64,000 nucleotides of DNA from Streptomyces sp. DSM 110735 (GCF_016482685.1 NZ_JACYHF010000019.1:1-64000); one strand, 5' to 3'; positions 51,631 to 60,719 are shown, numbered from the stretch's first letter. Numbers and translations: made by a program. The notes: generated from the sequence alone by a model not told the origin.

Positions 51631-52490
51631 GCACGCACCAGCCCCCGCTGCCCCAGGCACCCGCGGCCGCCGTGAGCGGCGGTCCGTACCCCGGCTACAG
51701 CTCGCCCATCCCGGTCGTGCGCACCCACCTCGGGCACGCGCTGGCCTCGGAGTGGACGAAGATCAAATCGGTGCGGTCGACGGTGTGGACGCTCGGCGTG
51801 TTCGCGCTGCTCGTGTTCGGCATCGGTCTGATGGTCGCGCTCGCGGTGCGCGGCACCGACGCCGAGCTGTCCGGCGCGACCGCGCTCGCCATGGGCTTCT
51901 TCGGGCTGCTGCTCGGCATGGTCTGCGTGATCACGCTCGGCGTGCTGACCACCGCCTCGGAGTACGGCACGGGCATGATCCGTACGACGATGACGGCGTG
52001 CCCGACCCGGGGCCGGGTCCTCGCCGCGAAGTCGATCGTGTTCTTCGTCCTCGCGTTCGTGGTGACGCTGGTGACCGTGACGGTGACGGGTCTGGTGCAG
52101 ACCTCGCTCCTGGAGAACCAGGGCGTGGACTCGCCGACCGCCCAGGACTGGCTGAAGGCGACGGTCGGCATCAGCCTCTTCATCGCGCTGATCGGGCTGA
52201 TCTCGCTGCTGGTCGGCTCCATGATCCGGCACTCGGCGGGCGCCATCACCCTCATGATCGGCGCGGTGCTCGCCCCGCTGGTGATCGCCCTGTTCATGAA
52301 CACGTCCTCGCTGGAGAAGGTCCAGGAGGTGCTGCTGGAGTACTCGATCCCGAGCCAGATGGGCGTCTTCTACGACAACACCCTCAGCCACTCCGGACCC
52401 TCGGGCTGGGAGCCGCTGTGGATCATGCTGGGCGTGACGGCGGCGGCGTACGCGGCGGCGTACGCGCTGCTGCGGACCCGGGACGTCTAG
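51627..52490 (+). CDS. ABC-2 type permease
   Basis: This 287-residue protein has a Pro-rich cytoplasmic start, then ASEWTKIKSVRSTVWTLGVF, typical of ABC-2 permeases. Six hydrophobic segments follow, including TLGVFALLVFGIGLMVALAV, MGFFGLLLGMVCVITLGVLT, IVFFVLAFVVTLVTVTVTGL and IALIGLISLLVGSMI. It forms a transporter with the upstream ATPase by coupled translation. The substrate is unknown. Confidence 0.88.
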   Translation: MSTHQPPLPQAPAAAVSGGPYPGYSSPIPVVRTHLGHALASEWTKIKSVRSTVWTLGVFALLVFGIGLMVALAVRGTDAELSGATALAMGFFGLLLGMVCVITLGVLTTASEYGTGMIRTTMTACPTRGRVLAAKSIVFFVLAFVVTLVTVTVTGLVQTSLLENQGVDSPTAQDWLKATVGISLFIALIGLISLLVGSMIRHSAGAITLMIGAVLAPLVIALFMNTSSLEKVQEVLLEYSIPSQMGVFYDNTLSHSGPSGWEPLWIMLGVTAAAYAAAYALLRTRDV

Positions 52491-52524
52491 CCCGCGCCCC
52501 TCGGACGGAGAGGTCCGCGCCGGG

Positions 52525-52857
52525 TCAGAACCTCGGCGCGCCACCGGGCCGCCGCACCCTCGTGGTGCGGCGGTCCTTCGCGTTCCAGCACGCCTTGTGC
52601 CAGTGTCTGCGGTCGTCGACGCCCGCGTGCTGGGGCCAGGCGACCACGTGCGGGACGCCGGAGGGGATCAACTGGTCGCAGCCGGGGCAGCGGTAGGTCT
52701 TGCCCTGGGCGCTCGCCCCCGCGACATGGCGCACGCTCCAGTCCTCGCCCTGCCAGCTCTCGCTGGACTGCCAGCCGCCGTACCGGCCGGCTCCGTCGTC
52801 CTCGGCGCTGCGGCCGGACTCACCGGCTGCCTTCGGTCGGTTGCGACGCGGGGACAC
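52525..52857 (-). CDS. Small protein with Cys/His zinc-binding pattern
   Basis: The 110-residue protein has a polar N-terminal half. A compact C-terminal half contains YRCPGCDQLIPSGVPHVVAW and RRHWHKACWNAKDRR, a CxxC...H...HxxC set that could bind zinc. Streptomyces homologues are sometimes labelled ATP/GTP-binding, but no P-loop is present. GTG 52857 is used. It converges with the permease gene. Confidence 0.7.
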   Translation of the reverse strand: MSPRRNRPKAAGESGRSAEDDGAGRYGGWQSSESWQGEDWSVRHVAGASAQGKTYRCPGCDQLIPSGVPHVVAWPQHAGVDDRRHWHKACWNAKDRRTTRVRRPGGAPRF

Positions 52858-53101
52858 GGGACACCTCTCGGGGCTATACAGGAAGCACGGGTCGCGTCCA
52901 GCCTACGCGGCACCCCCGCGGGCACGCGGGAAAGAACCAACCCGCACAAGTCCCCTTCAGGGGCGATCCATTCCAGCAGAGAACCGACCATTCTGCAGAC
53001 AATCCGCAAATCCCCCTGCCGAGCCGTGTCCTGGGCACGTGTCATGTGGTTATGCCGAGAGCGGGGGAGCTCCGGTCGGAGCCGAGAAAGCGGGAAGTGC
53101 G

Positions 53102-54130
53102 ATGCGTGTAGGAAGTTTTGTCCTGGCGGCCCAGTTCCCGGGCCAGGGACCCGGAGAGGCACTCCACCGGGCGGTCCGCTCGGCGGAGGTGGCCGACGAG
53201 GCCGGTCTGGACACCGTGTGGCTGGCCGAGCACCACTTCGTGCCGTACGGGACCTGCCCGTCGGCGATCACCCTGGCCGCCCTGCTGCTCGGGCGCACCC
53301 GCCGGGTCCGGGTCGGTACGGCCGTCAGCGTCCTGCCCACCGCCCACCCGGTCGCCGTCGGCGAGCAGGCGGCGCTGCTGCACGTGACCAGCGGCGGGCG
53401 CTTCACCCTCGGCGTCGGACGCGGCGGTCCCTGGGTCGACCTGGAGGTGTTCGGCACCGGTCTCGGGGCGTACGAGCGCGGCTTCCCGGAGTCCCTCGAC
53501 CTGCTGCTGCGCTGGCTGCGGGAGTCCTCGGTGGGAGCCGACGGCGAGCGGTACCGGTTCCGCGAGGTGCCCGTCGTACCGCGCCCCTCGGAGTCGCTGA
53601 CCGAGGTACCGGGACCCGAGGTGGTCGTCGCGTGCACCTCGCCCGCGAGCGTGCGGCTGGCCGCCGAGCGGGGGCTGCCGATGCTGCTCGGGATGCACAT
53701 CGGGGACGAGGAGAAGGCGGAGATGGTCGCGCTGTGGCGACGGCACGCGCGGGCGGCGGGGCGCTCCGGCGAGGAGATCACCGGAGCCGAGCACGTCTCG
53801 GCCGGGGTCTGCCAGCTCGCGGACCGGCGCACGGACGCGGTGGAGACGCTGCTGAAGGCGATGCCGGGCTGGCTGAAACAGGGCCTCGACGCGCATGTGA
53901 CCGTCGACAACCGTCCCCGCGCGATGCGTGATCCGCACGCCTACACCGAGCTGCTGTGCGGGCTGCACCCGGTGGGCACGCCCCGGCTCGCCGCCGACCG
54001 GCTCGCGGCGACGGCCGAGCGCACCGGCATCTCCCGGTTCGCCCTGCTCACCGAGGGGTCCGGCGATCTGGACGCGACGGAGGAGAACCTGCGGCGCCTG
54101 GGCGCCGAGGTACTGCCCCAACTGCGCTGA
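53102..54130 (+). CDS. LLM-class (luciferase-like) flavin-dependent oxidoreductase
   Basis: This 342-residue TIM-barrel protein has the family features: RSAEVADEAGLDTVWLAEHH, GTAVSVLPTAHPVAVGEQAA, TSGGRFTLGVGRGGPWVDLE and a C-terminal DRLAATAERTGISRFALLTE. It should use FMNH2 or F420 and oxygen or an aldehyde-like substrate; the cofactor cannot be fixed from sequence. ATG 53102 has GGAAG upstream. It stands alone. Confidence 0.88.
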   Translation: MRVGSFVLAAQFPGQGPGEALHRAVRSAEVADEAGLDTVWLAEHHFVPYGTCPSAITLAALLLGRTRRVRVGTAVSVLPTAHPVAVGEQAALLHVTSGGRFTLGVGRGGPWVDLEVFGTGLGAYERGFPESLDLLLRWLRESSVGADGERYRFREVPVVPRPSESLTEVPGPEVVVACTSPASVRLAAERGLPMLLGMHIGDEEKAEMVALWRRHARAAGRSGEEITGAEHVSAGVCQLADRRTDAVETLLKAMPGWLKQGLDAHVTVDNRPRAMRDPHAYTELLCGLHPVGTPRLAADRLAATAERTGISRFALLTEGSGDLDATEENLRRLGAEVLPQLR

Positions 54131-54157
54131 CCGCCCCGCGGTACTGGTGGCCGGGGT

Positions 54158-54206
54158 GCCTGCCGCTCCGGCGCCGCGCGGGCTGCGCGGGACCGGAGCG
54201 GCAGGC
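54158..54206. terminator. Hairpin between LLM gene and SCO5389-family gene
   Basis: GCCTGCCGCTCCGG (54158-54171) pairs perfectly with CCGGAGCGGCAGGC (54193-54206); the loop is 21 nt and GC-rich. It lies between convergent genes. Confidence 0.75.
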
Positions 54207-54217
54207 CGGCCGGGCCG

Positions 54218-54610
54218 TCAGCAGTCCCGGAGTTCCGGCGACTGATTGAGCAACTGGCTGCGCACCGAGGTGAACCGGGCCAGCGTCTCGTCGGCCGAGG
54301 GGTCGAGCGGGAACACCGCCACCCGGTGGCAGTTCTGGAAGGCGAGCCGCACTCCGAAGTGCCGCTGCAACGCGCCGCGCATGGCGTCGCTCGCGAGCAC
54401 ACGCAGCAGCTCACCACGCGCGTGCTCGTCCGGCGGGGGCGTCTGGTTGTCGGCGAAGGGTCCGCCGTCCACCTTCAGCCGGGCCACCAGGGTGCTGATC
54501 ATCTCCCATGCGAAAGGCAGGGAGGTCCGGACGCAGTCGACGAATTCTGCATCGTCGACCTCGCCTCGCTCGGCCTTTTCGAGTAGGGCCGGTGAGACGT
54601 CGAGCGACAT
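54218..54610 (-). CDS. SCO5389 family protein (function unknown)
   Basis: This 130-residue soluble protein begins SLDVSPALLEKAERGEVDDA and contains FVDCVRTSLPFAWEMISTLV, then LASDAMRGALQRHFGVRLAF. It is widespread in Streptomyces beside nucS. I recognise no catalytic motif. ATG 54610 follows GAGAGGAGAACCC, a strong site. A short palindrome (CCTACGGTAGG at 54709-54719) lies in its promoter region. It is divergent from nucS. Confidence 0.8.
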   Translation of the reverse strand: MSLDVSPALLEKAERGEVDDAEFVDCVRTSLPFAWEMISTLVARLKVDGGPFADNQTPPPDEHARGELLRVLASDAMRGALQRHFGVRLAFQNCHRVAVFPLDPSADETLARFTSVRSQLLNQSPELRDC

Positions 54611-54907
54611 GGGTTCTCCTCTCGCACCCCCGAGGGACAGGGGTTGCCGGACAGATGTGGGAGTGCGCGACATCCGGACGATCGGTGCACCCACCGCGCC
54701 CCCCGATTCCTACGGTAGGCAACCGTCGGTGACCACACCAGCAGAATGCGTATATGGAACGGTCGCACTGCGGTCACAATCGGCCAGGGATGAACAAGAG
54801 TTTCCAGGGACAAATAGGGTGACCCACTGGACGGTTGAGGCGGGCGGTACGGAACGGGCTCCGGGCGAATCGCGTGCACCGGGGCGCGTCGAGTAGCGTT
54901 GCCGACC

Positions 54908-55579
54908 ATGCGTCTCGTCATTGCCCGGTGCTCGGTCGACTACGCCGGCCGGCTCACCGCCCACCTGCCCTCGGCTCCCCGCCTGATCCTGGTCAAGGCG
55001 GACGGCAGCGTCTCCATCCACGCGGACGACCGGGCCTACAAGCCCCTCAACTGGATGTCGCCGCCCTGCACCCTGAAGGAGGGCGCGGGGGACGACAGCG
55101 GGGTGTGGACCGTCATCAACAAGGCGGGCGAAAAACTGATCATCACAATGGAGGAGATCCTGCACGACTCCTCCCACGAACTCGGGGTGGACCCCGGTCT
55201 GATCAAGGACGGCGTGGAAGCACACCTCCAGGAGCTGCTCGCGGACCGCATCGAGACGCTCGGCGAGGGCTACACGCTCATCCGCCGCGAGTACATGACC
55301 GCGATCGGCCCGGTGGACATCCTGTGCCGGGACGCCGACGGCGGCACCGTCGCGGTCGAGATCAAGCGGCGCGGCGAGATCGACGGCGTGGAGCAGCTCA
55401 CCCGCTATCTGGAGCTGCTCAACCGCGACCCGCATCTCGCCCCGGTGCGCGGTGTCTTCGCCGCCCAGGAGATCAAGCCCCAGGCCCGCGTGCTCGCCAC
55501 GGACCGGGGCATCAACTGCCAGATCCTCGACTACGACGCGATGCGCGGCATCGAGGACGACAAGCTGCGGCTGTTCTGA
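54908..55579 (+). CDS. nucS: NucS/EndoMS mismatch endonuclease
   Basis: This 223-residue nuclease gives actinobacteria their non-canonical mismatch repair by cutting both strands at mismatches. An N-terminal DNA-binding and dimerisation domain (about 1-110) precedes the RecB-like nuclease with Asp137, Glu151 and Lys153 in GPVDILCRDADGG and VAVEIKRRGEIDGVEQLTRY. The C-terminus ends KLRLF, the short motif expected to contact the beta clamp. TAGCGT at 54894-54899 predicts a start at or next to the ATG, so the mRNA may be leaderless. Confidence 0.94.
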   Translation: MRLVIARCSVDYAGRLTAHLPSAPRLILVKADGSVSIHADDRAYKPLNWMSPPCTLKEGAGDDSGVWTVINKAGEKLIITMEEILHDSSHELGVDPGLIKDGVEAHLQELLADRIETLGEGYTLIRREYMTAIGPVDILCRDADGGTVAVEIKRRGEIDGVEQLTRYLELLNRDPHLAPVRGVFAAQEIKPQARVLATDRGINCQILDYDAMRGIEDDKLRLF

Positions 55580-55609
55580 CCCGCCCGGGGTTCCGGGCGG
55601 GCGCCCCGG

Positions 55610-58090
55610 TCAGATGACCTCGCCGGGGCCGCTGCTCGACGGATCGGCTGACCGCTCGACGGGCGAGGCGCTCGCCGAGGCGGGACCGCTGGCGGAGGTC
55701 GAGGTCTCCGGGTCGGAGCCGGTCTCCGTCGAGGTCGGTGACGCGGGCGTGGACGGCGGGGTCGAGACCGGCGTCGACGGAGTCGTGGGCTTGGTCGAAG
55801 TCGGCTTCGAGGACGGCTTCGTCGTCGTCCGGCTCGGCTTCGGATCGGGCTTCTCCGAGTGCTTGCCCCCGCCCGTCCCCTTCGTCTCCCCCGGGTCGGC
55901 GGACGCCGTGGTCGCCGGGGCGGACGGGGTCGGGTCGTCGGCGGTGCCGAGGGTGCCGTCGGGACCCGGGTCGGTGGGGCGGGCGCTCGGGGCGGACTTG
56001 TGGCGTGCCTTGGCGTCGTCCTTCTTCGGCACCGCGCCCAGGTTCCCGTCGTCCAGTCCCTGCGTCGCGGACGGGTCGATCTCCACGCTGCCCGCCGGAT
56101 CGCGGTCGGCGTTCTGCTGCGAGGTCATGCCGAGCGTGACGACCGTGCCGAGCACGGCGACGAGCAGCGCGCCGGACCCGGCGGCCACCAGATTGCGCCG
56201 GGCCACACCGCGGAACCCGCTCTTGCCCTGCTCCGCCGCCGGGCTCATCGTGACCGTGCCCGCGCCGGAGGAGCCGTAGAGCGTGACGGGCACCGGCAGG
56301 GTCTGGTCGGCGCGGGTCTCGGACGCCTCGGCGGCCGTCAGCGCGGCGAGCGCGGGCAGGTCGCCCGCGCGGTCGGCGACCAGCGCGAGCGCGCGGCGCC
56401 CCGCGACGGTGCCCCGCTTGTCCGCGAGCGCGGCCCGCAGCCCCTGGGAGGTCTCCAGTTCGCCGCGCGCCCGGTCCAACTGGCCCTCGCACAGCGCGAG
56501 TACGCCCAACTCATGGTGGAAGTAAGCCTGTTCGGCGGTGTCTCCGGCGAGCCTGGCGGCTTCGGTGCCCACCCGCAGGGTGCGCTGCCAGGCGTTCCAG
56601 TGGAGTCCGGCGGCGAAGGCGGCGCAGGCGGCGTGGGCGAGCCGTACCGCGCAGTTCTCCTGAGCGTCCTCCTCGCCGCCCTCGCCCTCGGGGCGCCGGC
56701 GTACGGCGGGGGCGAGCAGGGCGAGTGCGGCGAGCACCGCGTCGGCTTCGGCGCACACCCGCTCGGGGGCGACCGAGGGGTGACCGGCCCACCAGGCGTA
56801 GTGCCGGGCGGCGGTGAGGGCGCGTTCGGCGGCGTCGTCGCCGTATCCGGCGGCCTCCAACTGGGTGCGGATGCTGGTCGCGAGCCGGTAGCGGGCACCG
56901 GCGCGGGAGACCAGACCGCAGGCGGACAGCTCGGCGAGCGCGGCGTCGGCGTGGGTGTCGCCCACCAGCGCGGGCAGATGCGCCTGGTGGGGCACCTCGC
57001 CCTCCAGCGCGACGGCGAAGCGGAGCGTGGCGCGGGCGGAGGCGCTGAGCCGGGAGGCGAGCAGCGGGGCGGGGGCGGCGGCTTCGCCGAGGGAGGGCAG
57101 CGGGACCTCCTCGGCCTCGTCCTCCTCGACCGGCACCTCGAACACCGCCTCGGCGGGGTGCCGTACGTCCTGGAAGACGCCGTACTCGTCCACCACCCCG
57201 GCGCCCGCGCGCAGTTGCTCGCGCTGCCGGAGCAGGGCGCCCGCCTGGACGAAGCGGAGGGGCAGTCCCTCGGACTCGAACCACAGGTCGCCCGCCCAGT
57301 TCGCCTCCTCCTCGGTGAGGGCGCGGCCGAGCGTGCGCTCCAGGATCGCCACGCTGGCGGCGCGGTCCAGACCGGGGAGTTCGACCTCCTCGACCTCCAG
57401 CTCTGCGGCGGGGGCGGGGATGTCGGGGGTGGCGCCGAGCAGGAAGGCGCACTCGGGGGTGGAGTCGAGGAGGTCGGCGAGGGAGGCGCCGCCGAACTCG
57501 AGGTCGTCCACGACGACGACGGCGCCGATCTCCTTGACCAGCGCGCGCAGTTCGTCCGGTCCGGGGTGGCGGTTCGGGGCGTCGTAGACGGTGTGGAAGA
57601 GGTCGCGCAGGAGGTCGTCGGCGGTGCGGTGGGCGCCGGTGAGCCGGACGACGCCGTCGGGGGCGAGGTCGGTGCAGTCCTCGGCGACGAGGTCGAGCAG
57701 GGCGGTGCGCCCTGCTCCGGCGGGACCGGTCAGGCGCACGGAGCGCCCCCGGGTGAGCAACTGGACGAGGCTCTCGCGCAGCTCCTGACGGGAGAGCAGT
57801 TCGACCTCGTGCTCGTCGGCGCCGGGCGGCAGGGCGGCGTACTCGGCCTCGGCGCGCTCCTCGGCGCTGCGCCTGCGGGGCGTTCCGGTGCCCGGGGTGC
57901 CGGGCGGGACGGGCGCGATCTCGCTGCCGTCGACGGGGTTGACGGTCAGCAGGAAGTCACCGGCGACGACACGGGTCGTGCGGGCGAGGGCCGGGGCGCT
58001 CTGGACGAGGTCGGCGGTGAGGGAGTCGCGGGGCGGCCGGCGGCTCGGCGCCCGGTCGTGCTCCTCGGCTCCCGGAGTGATCGGGTCCAT
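55610..58090 (-). CDS. Transmembrane STAND-like P-loop protein with Ser/Thr/Pro tail
   Basis: The 826-residue protein has a P-loop at residues 122-129 reading GPAGAGRT: the usual Walker A lysine is arginine. The Walker B-like motif is AVVVVDDLEFG (190-200). An STAND-like helical region with TPR-like parts (EQAYFHHELGVLALCEGQLD) reaches about residue 590. One membrane segment lies near 629-654 (GALLVAVLGTVVTLGM). The outside tail of about 170 residues is rich in Lys, Ser, Thr and Pro (TTTKPSSKPTSTKPTTPSTP). ATG 58090 follows GGGAGAACCC. The layout suggests a signalling protein linking the wall side to a cytoplasmic switch; nucleotide hydrolysis may be lost. Confidence 0.8.
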   Translation of the reverse strand: MDPITPGAEEHDRAPSRRPPRDSLTADLVQSAPALARTTRVVAGDFLLTVNPVDGSEIAPVPPGTPGTGTPRRRSAEERAEAEYAALPPGADEHEVELLSRQELRESLVQLLTRGRSVRLTGPAGAGRTALLDLVAEDCTDLAPDGVVRLTGAHRTADDLLRDLFHTVYDAPNRHPGPDELRALVKEIGAVVVVDDLEFGGASLADLLDSTPECAFLLGATPDIPAPAAELEVEEVELPGLDRAASVAILERTLGRALTEEEANWAGDLWFESEGLPLRFVQAGALLRQREQLRAGAGVVDEYGVFQDVRHPAEAVFEVPVEEDEAEEVPLPSLGEAAAPAPLLASRLSASARATLRFAVALEGEVPHQAHLPALVGDTHADAALAELSACGLVSRAGARYRLATSIRTQLEAAGYGDDAAERALTAARHYAWWAGHPSVAPERVCAEADAVLAALALLAPAVRRRPEGEGGEEDAQENCAVRLAHAACAAFAAGLHWNAWQRTLRVGTEAARLAGDTAEQAYFHHELGVLALCEGQLDRARGELETSQGLRAALADKRGTVAGRRALALVADRAGDLPALAALTAAEASETRADQTLPVPVTLYGSSGAGTVTMSPAAEQGKSGFRGVARRNLVAAGSGALLVAVLGTVVTLGMTSQQNADRDPAGSVEIDPSATQGLDDGNLGAVPKKDDAKARHKSAPSARPTDPGPDGTLGTADDPTPSAPATTASADPGETKGTGGGKHSEKPDPKPSRTTTKPSSKPTSTKPTTPSTPVSTPPSTPASPTSTETGSDPETSTSASGPASASASPVERSADPSSSGPGEVI

Positions 58091-58427
58091 GGGTTCTCCC
58101 CAAAAGCGTCGTGTGCCCTGTCTCGGCCCCCACCGGCCTGCCGCACATCGCGCTGTCGCTTCTGGTCCGGTCCCGCTCGAAGGGATACGAGGCAGCGGGC
58201 GACCGAACCTTAAACCTTCGGACGGCATCCGCGACAGGGCGGGGTGCCGGGCGGTCCGAGAGATCACGGTCCGGTGAGGATTGCCCCCGACGTGCGGTTC
58301 GGCGCCCGTGTCCGGCCTTGCGGCTTCGCGGCACATCCCGTCACGACCGCTCCGCGTGACCGCCGTGCCTCCGCCGGGCGTCCGCCGTGAACCGGCGTGC
58401 GCGGGCAGGACCGTTACTGCCCGCCGG
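58091..58427. other. 337-nt gap upstream of the STAND-like gene
   Basis: No convincing gene is present. The only notable structure is the dyad CCGAA-N9-TTCGG at 58203-58221, around the direct repeat AACCTTAAACCTT. It is AT-richer than its surroundings and may belong to the promoter of the minus-strand gene. Confidence 0.4.
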
Positions 58428-58751
58428 TCACACCCGGGGCAGCGACTCGACGCCGATGCCGCCCTCGATGGCGAGGATGCGGTGCAGCCGGGTGGCGACC
58501 AGCAGGCGCTGCATCTGCGCCGGTACGTCGCGCAGCACCAGGCGGCGTCCGCAGCGGCCGGCGCGCCGGTGGGCACCCATGATCACCCCGAGCCCGGTGG
58601 CGTCCCAGGAGTCCAGTTCGGACAGGTCGAGCACGAGATCGCCGATCCCGTGGTCGACGGCCGCGTGCAGGGCCGTACGGGCGTCCGCCGCGCTGCGGAC
58701 GTCGAGGCGCCCCCCGACGACCAGCTCGGCGTGGTCGCCCCTGATGTACAT
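58428..58751 (-). CDS. STAS-domain anti-sigma-factor antagonist
   Basis: This 107-residue STAS protein has HAELVVGGRLDVRSAADART, LVLDLSELDSWDATGLGVIM with the phosphorylatable position occupied by Thr in DATGLG (Ser in many homologues), and RLVLRDVPAQMQRLLVATRL. Such proteins bind anti-sigma kinases when unphosphorylated. ATG 58751 has GGGGAG upstream. No kinase or sigma gene lies nearby, so its partner must be elsewhere. Confidence 0.9.
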   Translation of the reverse strand: MYIRGDHAELVVGGRLDVRSAADARTALHAAVDHGIGDLVLDLSELDSWDATGLGVIMGAHRRAGRCGRRLVLRDVPAQMQRLLVATRLHRILAIEGGIGVESLPRV

Positions 58752-58860
58752 ATGCGCTCCCCGTTGAGTGCGAGTGGCGTACTCCGTGTCGGTGCTGTGC
58801 ACCGTCTGACTGTGTGAGGGGCAGAGCGGTTGCTCTTTGTAAGCGAACCGATACCGAATT

Positions 58861-58888
58861 CACCCCCGGGAGTGATACTCCGGGGGTG
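58861..58888. terminator. Hairpin upstream of the STAS gene, downstream of hbd
   Basis: CACCCCCGGGAGT pairs with ACTCCGGGGGTG with one bulged G and a 3-nt loop. It lies 73 nt beyond the hbd stop on the minus strand. A cluster of GGTAC/GATC repeats separates the two. Confidence 0.65.
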
Positions 58889-58961
58889 CCTGTCCGGATG
58901 TGTACGGATCGGTACGGGGTCGACACCGGTCGGTGCCGATCCGGTACCGCGTCGGTACGGA

Positions 58962-59810
58962 TCAGTACGTGTAGAAGCCCTGCCCGCTCTTGCGGCCGAT
59001 GTCACCGGCGTCCACCATCCGGCGCATCAGCTCCGGCGGGGCGAACTTCTCGTCCTGGCTCTCGGTGTAGATGTTGCCGGTGGCGTGCAGCAGGATGTCC
59101 ACGCCGGTGAGGTCGGCGGTGGCCAGCGGACCCATGGCGTGTCCGAAGCCGAGCTTGCAGGCGAGGTCGATGTCCTCGGCGGTGGCGACGCCGGACTCGT
59201 AGAGCTTGGTGGCCTCGACCACGAGGGCGGAGATCAGGCGGGTGGTGACGAACCCGGCGACGTCGCGGTTGACGACGATGCAGGTCTTGCCGACCGACTC
59301 GGCGAACTCCCGCGCGGCGGCGAGGGTTTCGTCGCTGGTCTTGTAGCCCCGGACCAGTTCGACGAGCTGCATCATCGGCACCGGCGAGAAGAAGTGGACG
59401 CCGACGACGCGCTCGGGGTGCTCGGTGACGGCCGCGATCTTGGTGATCGGGATGGCGGAGGTGTTGGAGGCGAGCACGGTGCCGGGTCGCACGATCTTGT
59501 CGAGCGCGCGGAAGATCTCGTGCTTGATCTCCAGCTTCTCGAAGACCGCTTCGACCACGATGTCCGCGTCCGCCGCCGCGTCCAGGTCGGTGGTCGGGGT
59601 GATCCGCCCGAGGGCGGCGTCGGCGTCGGCCGCGTCCAGCTTGCCCTTGGCCACGAACTTGTCGTACGAGGCACGGATGCCGTCGGTCCCGCGCTTGAGT
59701 GCCTCGTCGGTGACGTCACGCAGAACGACGTCCCAGCCGGCCTGAGCGGCGACCTGGGCGATCCCGGACCCCATGAGCCCGGCTCCGATGACGGCGAGCT
59801 TCCCAGCCAC
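58962..59810 (-). CDS. hbd: 3-hydroxybutyryl-CoA dehydrogenase
   Basis: This 282-residue enzyme has the Rossmann motif LAVIGAGLMGSGIAQVAAQA at its start. The catalytic His is in GVHFFSPVPMMQLVELV, the substrate-binding SNTSAIPITKIA precedes it, and NRDVAGFVTTRLISALVVEA begins the C-terminal domain. It interconverts 3-hydroxybutyryl-CoA and acetoacetyl-CoA, the step after the thiolase at 43-44 kb. GTG 59810 was preferred over GTG 59816 because AAGGGG is then at a correct distance. A GTCTCA/TGAGAC dyad at 59902-59918 lies upstream. Confidence 0.93.
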   Translation of the reverse strand: MAGKLAVIGAGLMGSGIAQVAAQAGWDVVLRDVTDEALKRGTDGIRASYDKFVAKGKLDAADADAALGRITPTTDLDAAADADIVVEAVFEKLEIKHEIFRALDKIVRPGTVLASNTSAIPITKIAAVTEHPERVVGVHFFSPVPMMQLVELVRGYKTSDETLAAAREFAESVGKTCIVVNRDVAGFVTTRLISALVVEATKLYESGVATAEDIDLACKLGFGHAMGPLATADLTGVDILLHATGNIYTESQDEKFAPPELMRRMVDAGDIGRKSGQGFYTY

Positions 59811-59993
59811 TCCCACACCCCTTACGCGCTGTTTATGGTTCCTCTCGGCGGACATTAGCGCTCGGGCGCGGCCGTGAGGACCGTAAGTAACGCGTGTCAC
59901 GGTCTCAGGGCGTGAGACACCCGTCACGTTCCGGTTCCGTCGCCGCGGGGCGTCAAATCCGTACGCTTTCGCACCCTTTGACGGCTGGTCGGG

Positions 59994-60635
59994 TCAGCGG
60001 GGCTGCCGGATCGCGTAGTTGAGGACCTTCTCGCTCAGCAGCTCCTCGATGTCGTCCAGGAGGACGAGCACTTCGCGGGAGACCGCGCCGGGTTCGCGCC
60101 CGGCGAGCATGGCGCGTCCGATGGCGGCGGAGACCGTCTGATGGACCCAGCAGATCTGTCCGGCGATCAGCTCGGGCCGGGGGTCGTCGCCGGTGGCGCC
60201 CGTCTCCTCGCGCAGGGCAGCGGCCAGGTGGTCCTGGATCTCCTGCTGCAGGGTCCAGAGCCGGGACCTGAGGGGCGGCGCCTCGTGGACGACGCGCATG
60301 AAGCGGTCGTAGCCCTTGGTCAGACCGACCCGGGGCGAGACCGCCTCGACCTCGCCGCGCAGCTCGCGCAGCACGGCGGACGCCGCGGACTCCCCCGTGT
60401 CGCGGCCGCGCACCCAGCGCGTGAGCCGGTCGACCAGACCACCGGCGCGGTCGAAGAAGAGGTCCTCCTTGGCGGGGAAGTAGTTGTAGACCGTGTTCAC
60501 GGAGACGTCGGCCGCCTCGGCCACGTCCGCCATCGTCACCGCCATGAAGCCGCGCTCCAGGAACAGTCCGGTGGCGATGTCCGAGATCCGCTGTCTGGTC
60601 TCGCGCTTCTTCCGCTCCCTGAGCCCCTCTGCCAT
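59994..60635 (-). CDS. TetR-family regulator of the adjacent ABC exporter
   Basis: The 213-residue protein has a TetR domain at residues 6-55 (RKKRETRQRISDIATGLFLE, VTMADVAEAADVSVNTVYNY and FPAKEDLFFDRA), followed by a helical domain with AGQICWVHQTVSAAIGRAML. ATG 60635 starts at MAEGLRERKK. It is divergent from a drug-type ABC exporter (90-nt gap), which contains repeated AATTTTGG elements, so it most likely represses both. Confidence 0.9.
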   Translation of the reverse strand: MAEGLRERKKRETRQRISDIATGLFLERGFMAVTMADVAEAADVSVNTVYNYFPAKEDLFFDRAGGLVDRLTRWVRGRDTGESAASAVLRELRGEVEAVSPRVGLTKGYDRFMRVVHEAPPLRSRLWTLQQEIQDHLAAALREETGATGDDPRPELIAGQICWVHQTVSAAIGRAMLAGREPGAVSREVLVLLDDIEELLSEKVLNYAIRQPR

Positions 60636-60677
60636 GCCGTCATCGTAGATCGGTCCCGCCCGAAATGGGCTCCCTGA

Positions 60678-60719
60678 AATTTTGGAGTCGTTGCAATTTT
60701 GGTGGCACTCTGTTTTTCT
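60678..60719 (+). promoter_or_regulatory. AATTTTGG direct repeats and promoter of the ABC operon
   Basis: AATTTTGG occurs at 60678-60685 and 60695-60702. TTGCAA (60691-60696) and TTTTCT (60714-60719) are 17 nt apart and would start RNA at or next to the ATG 60726, predicting a leaderless mRNA. The AT-rich repeats overlap the -35 box and are likely TetR contact sites. Confidence 0.45.
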
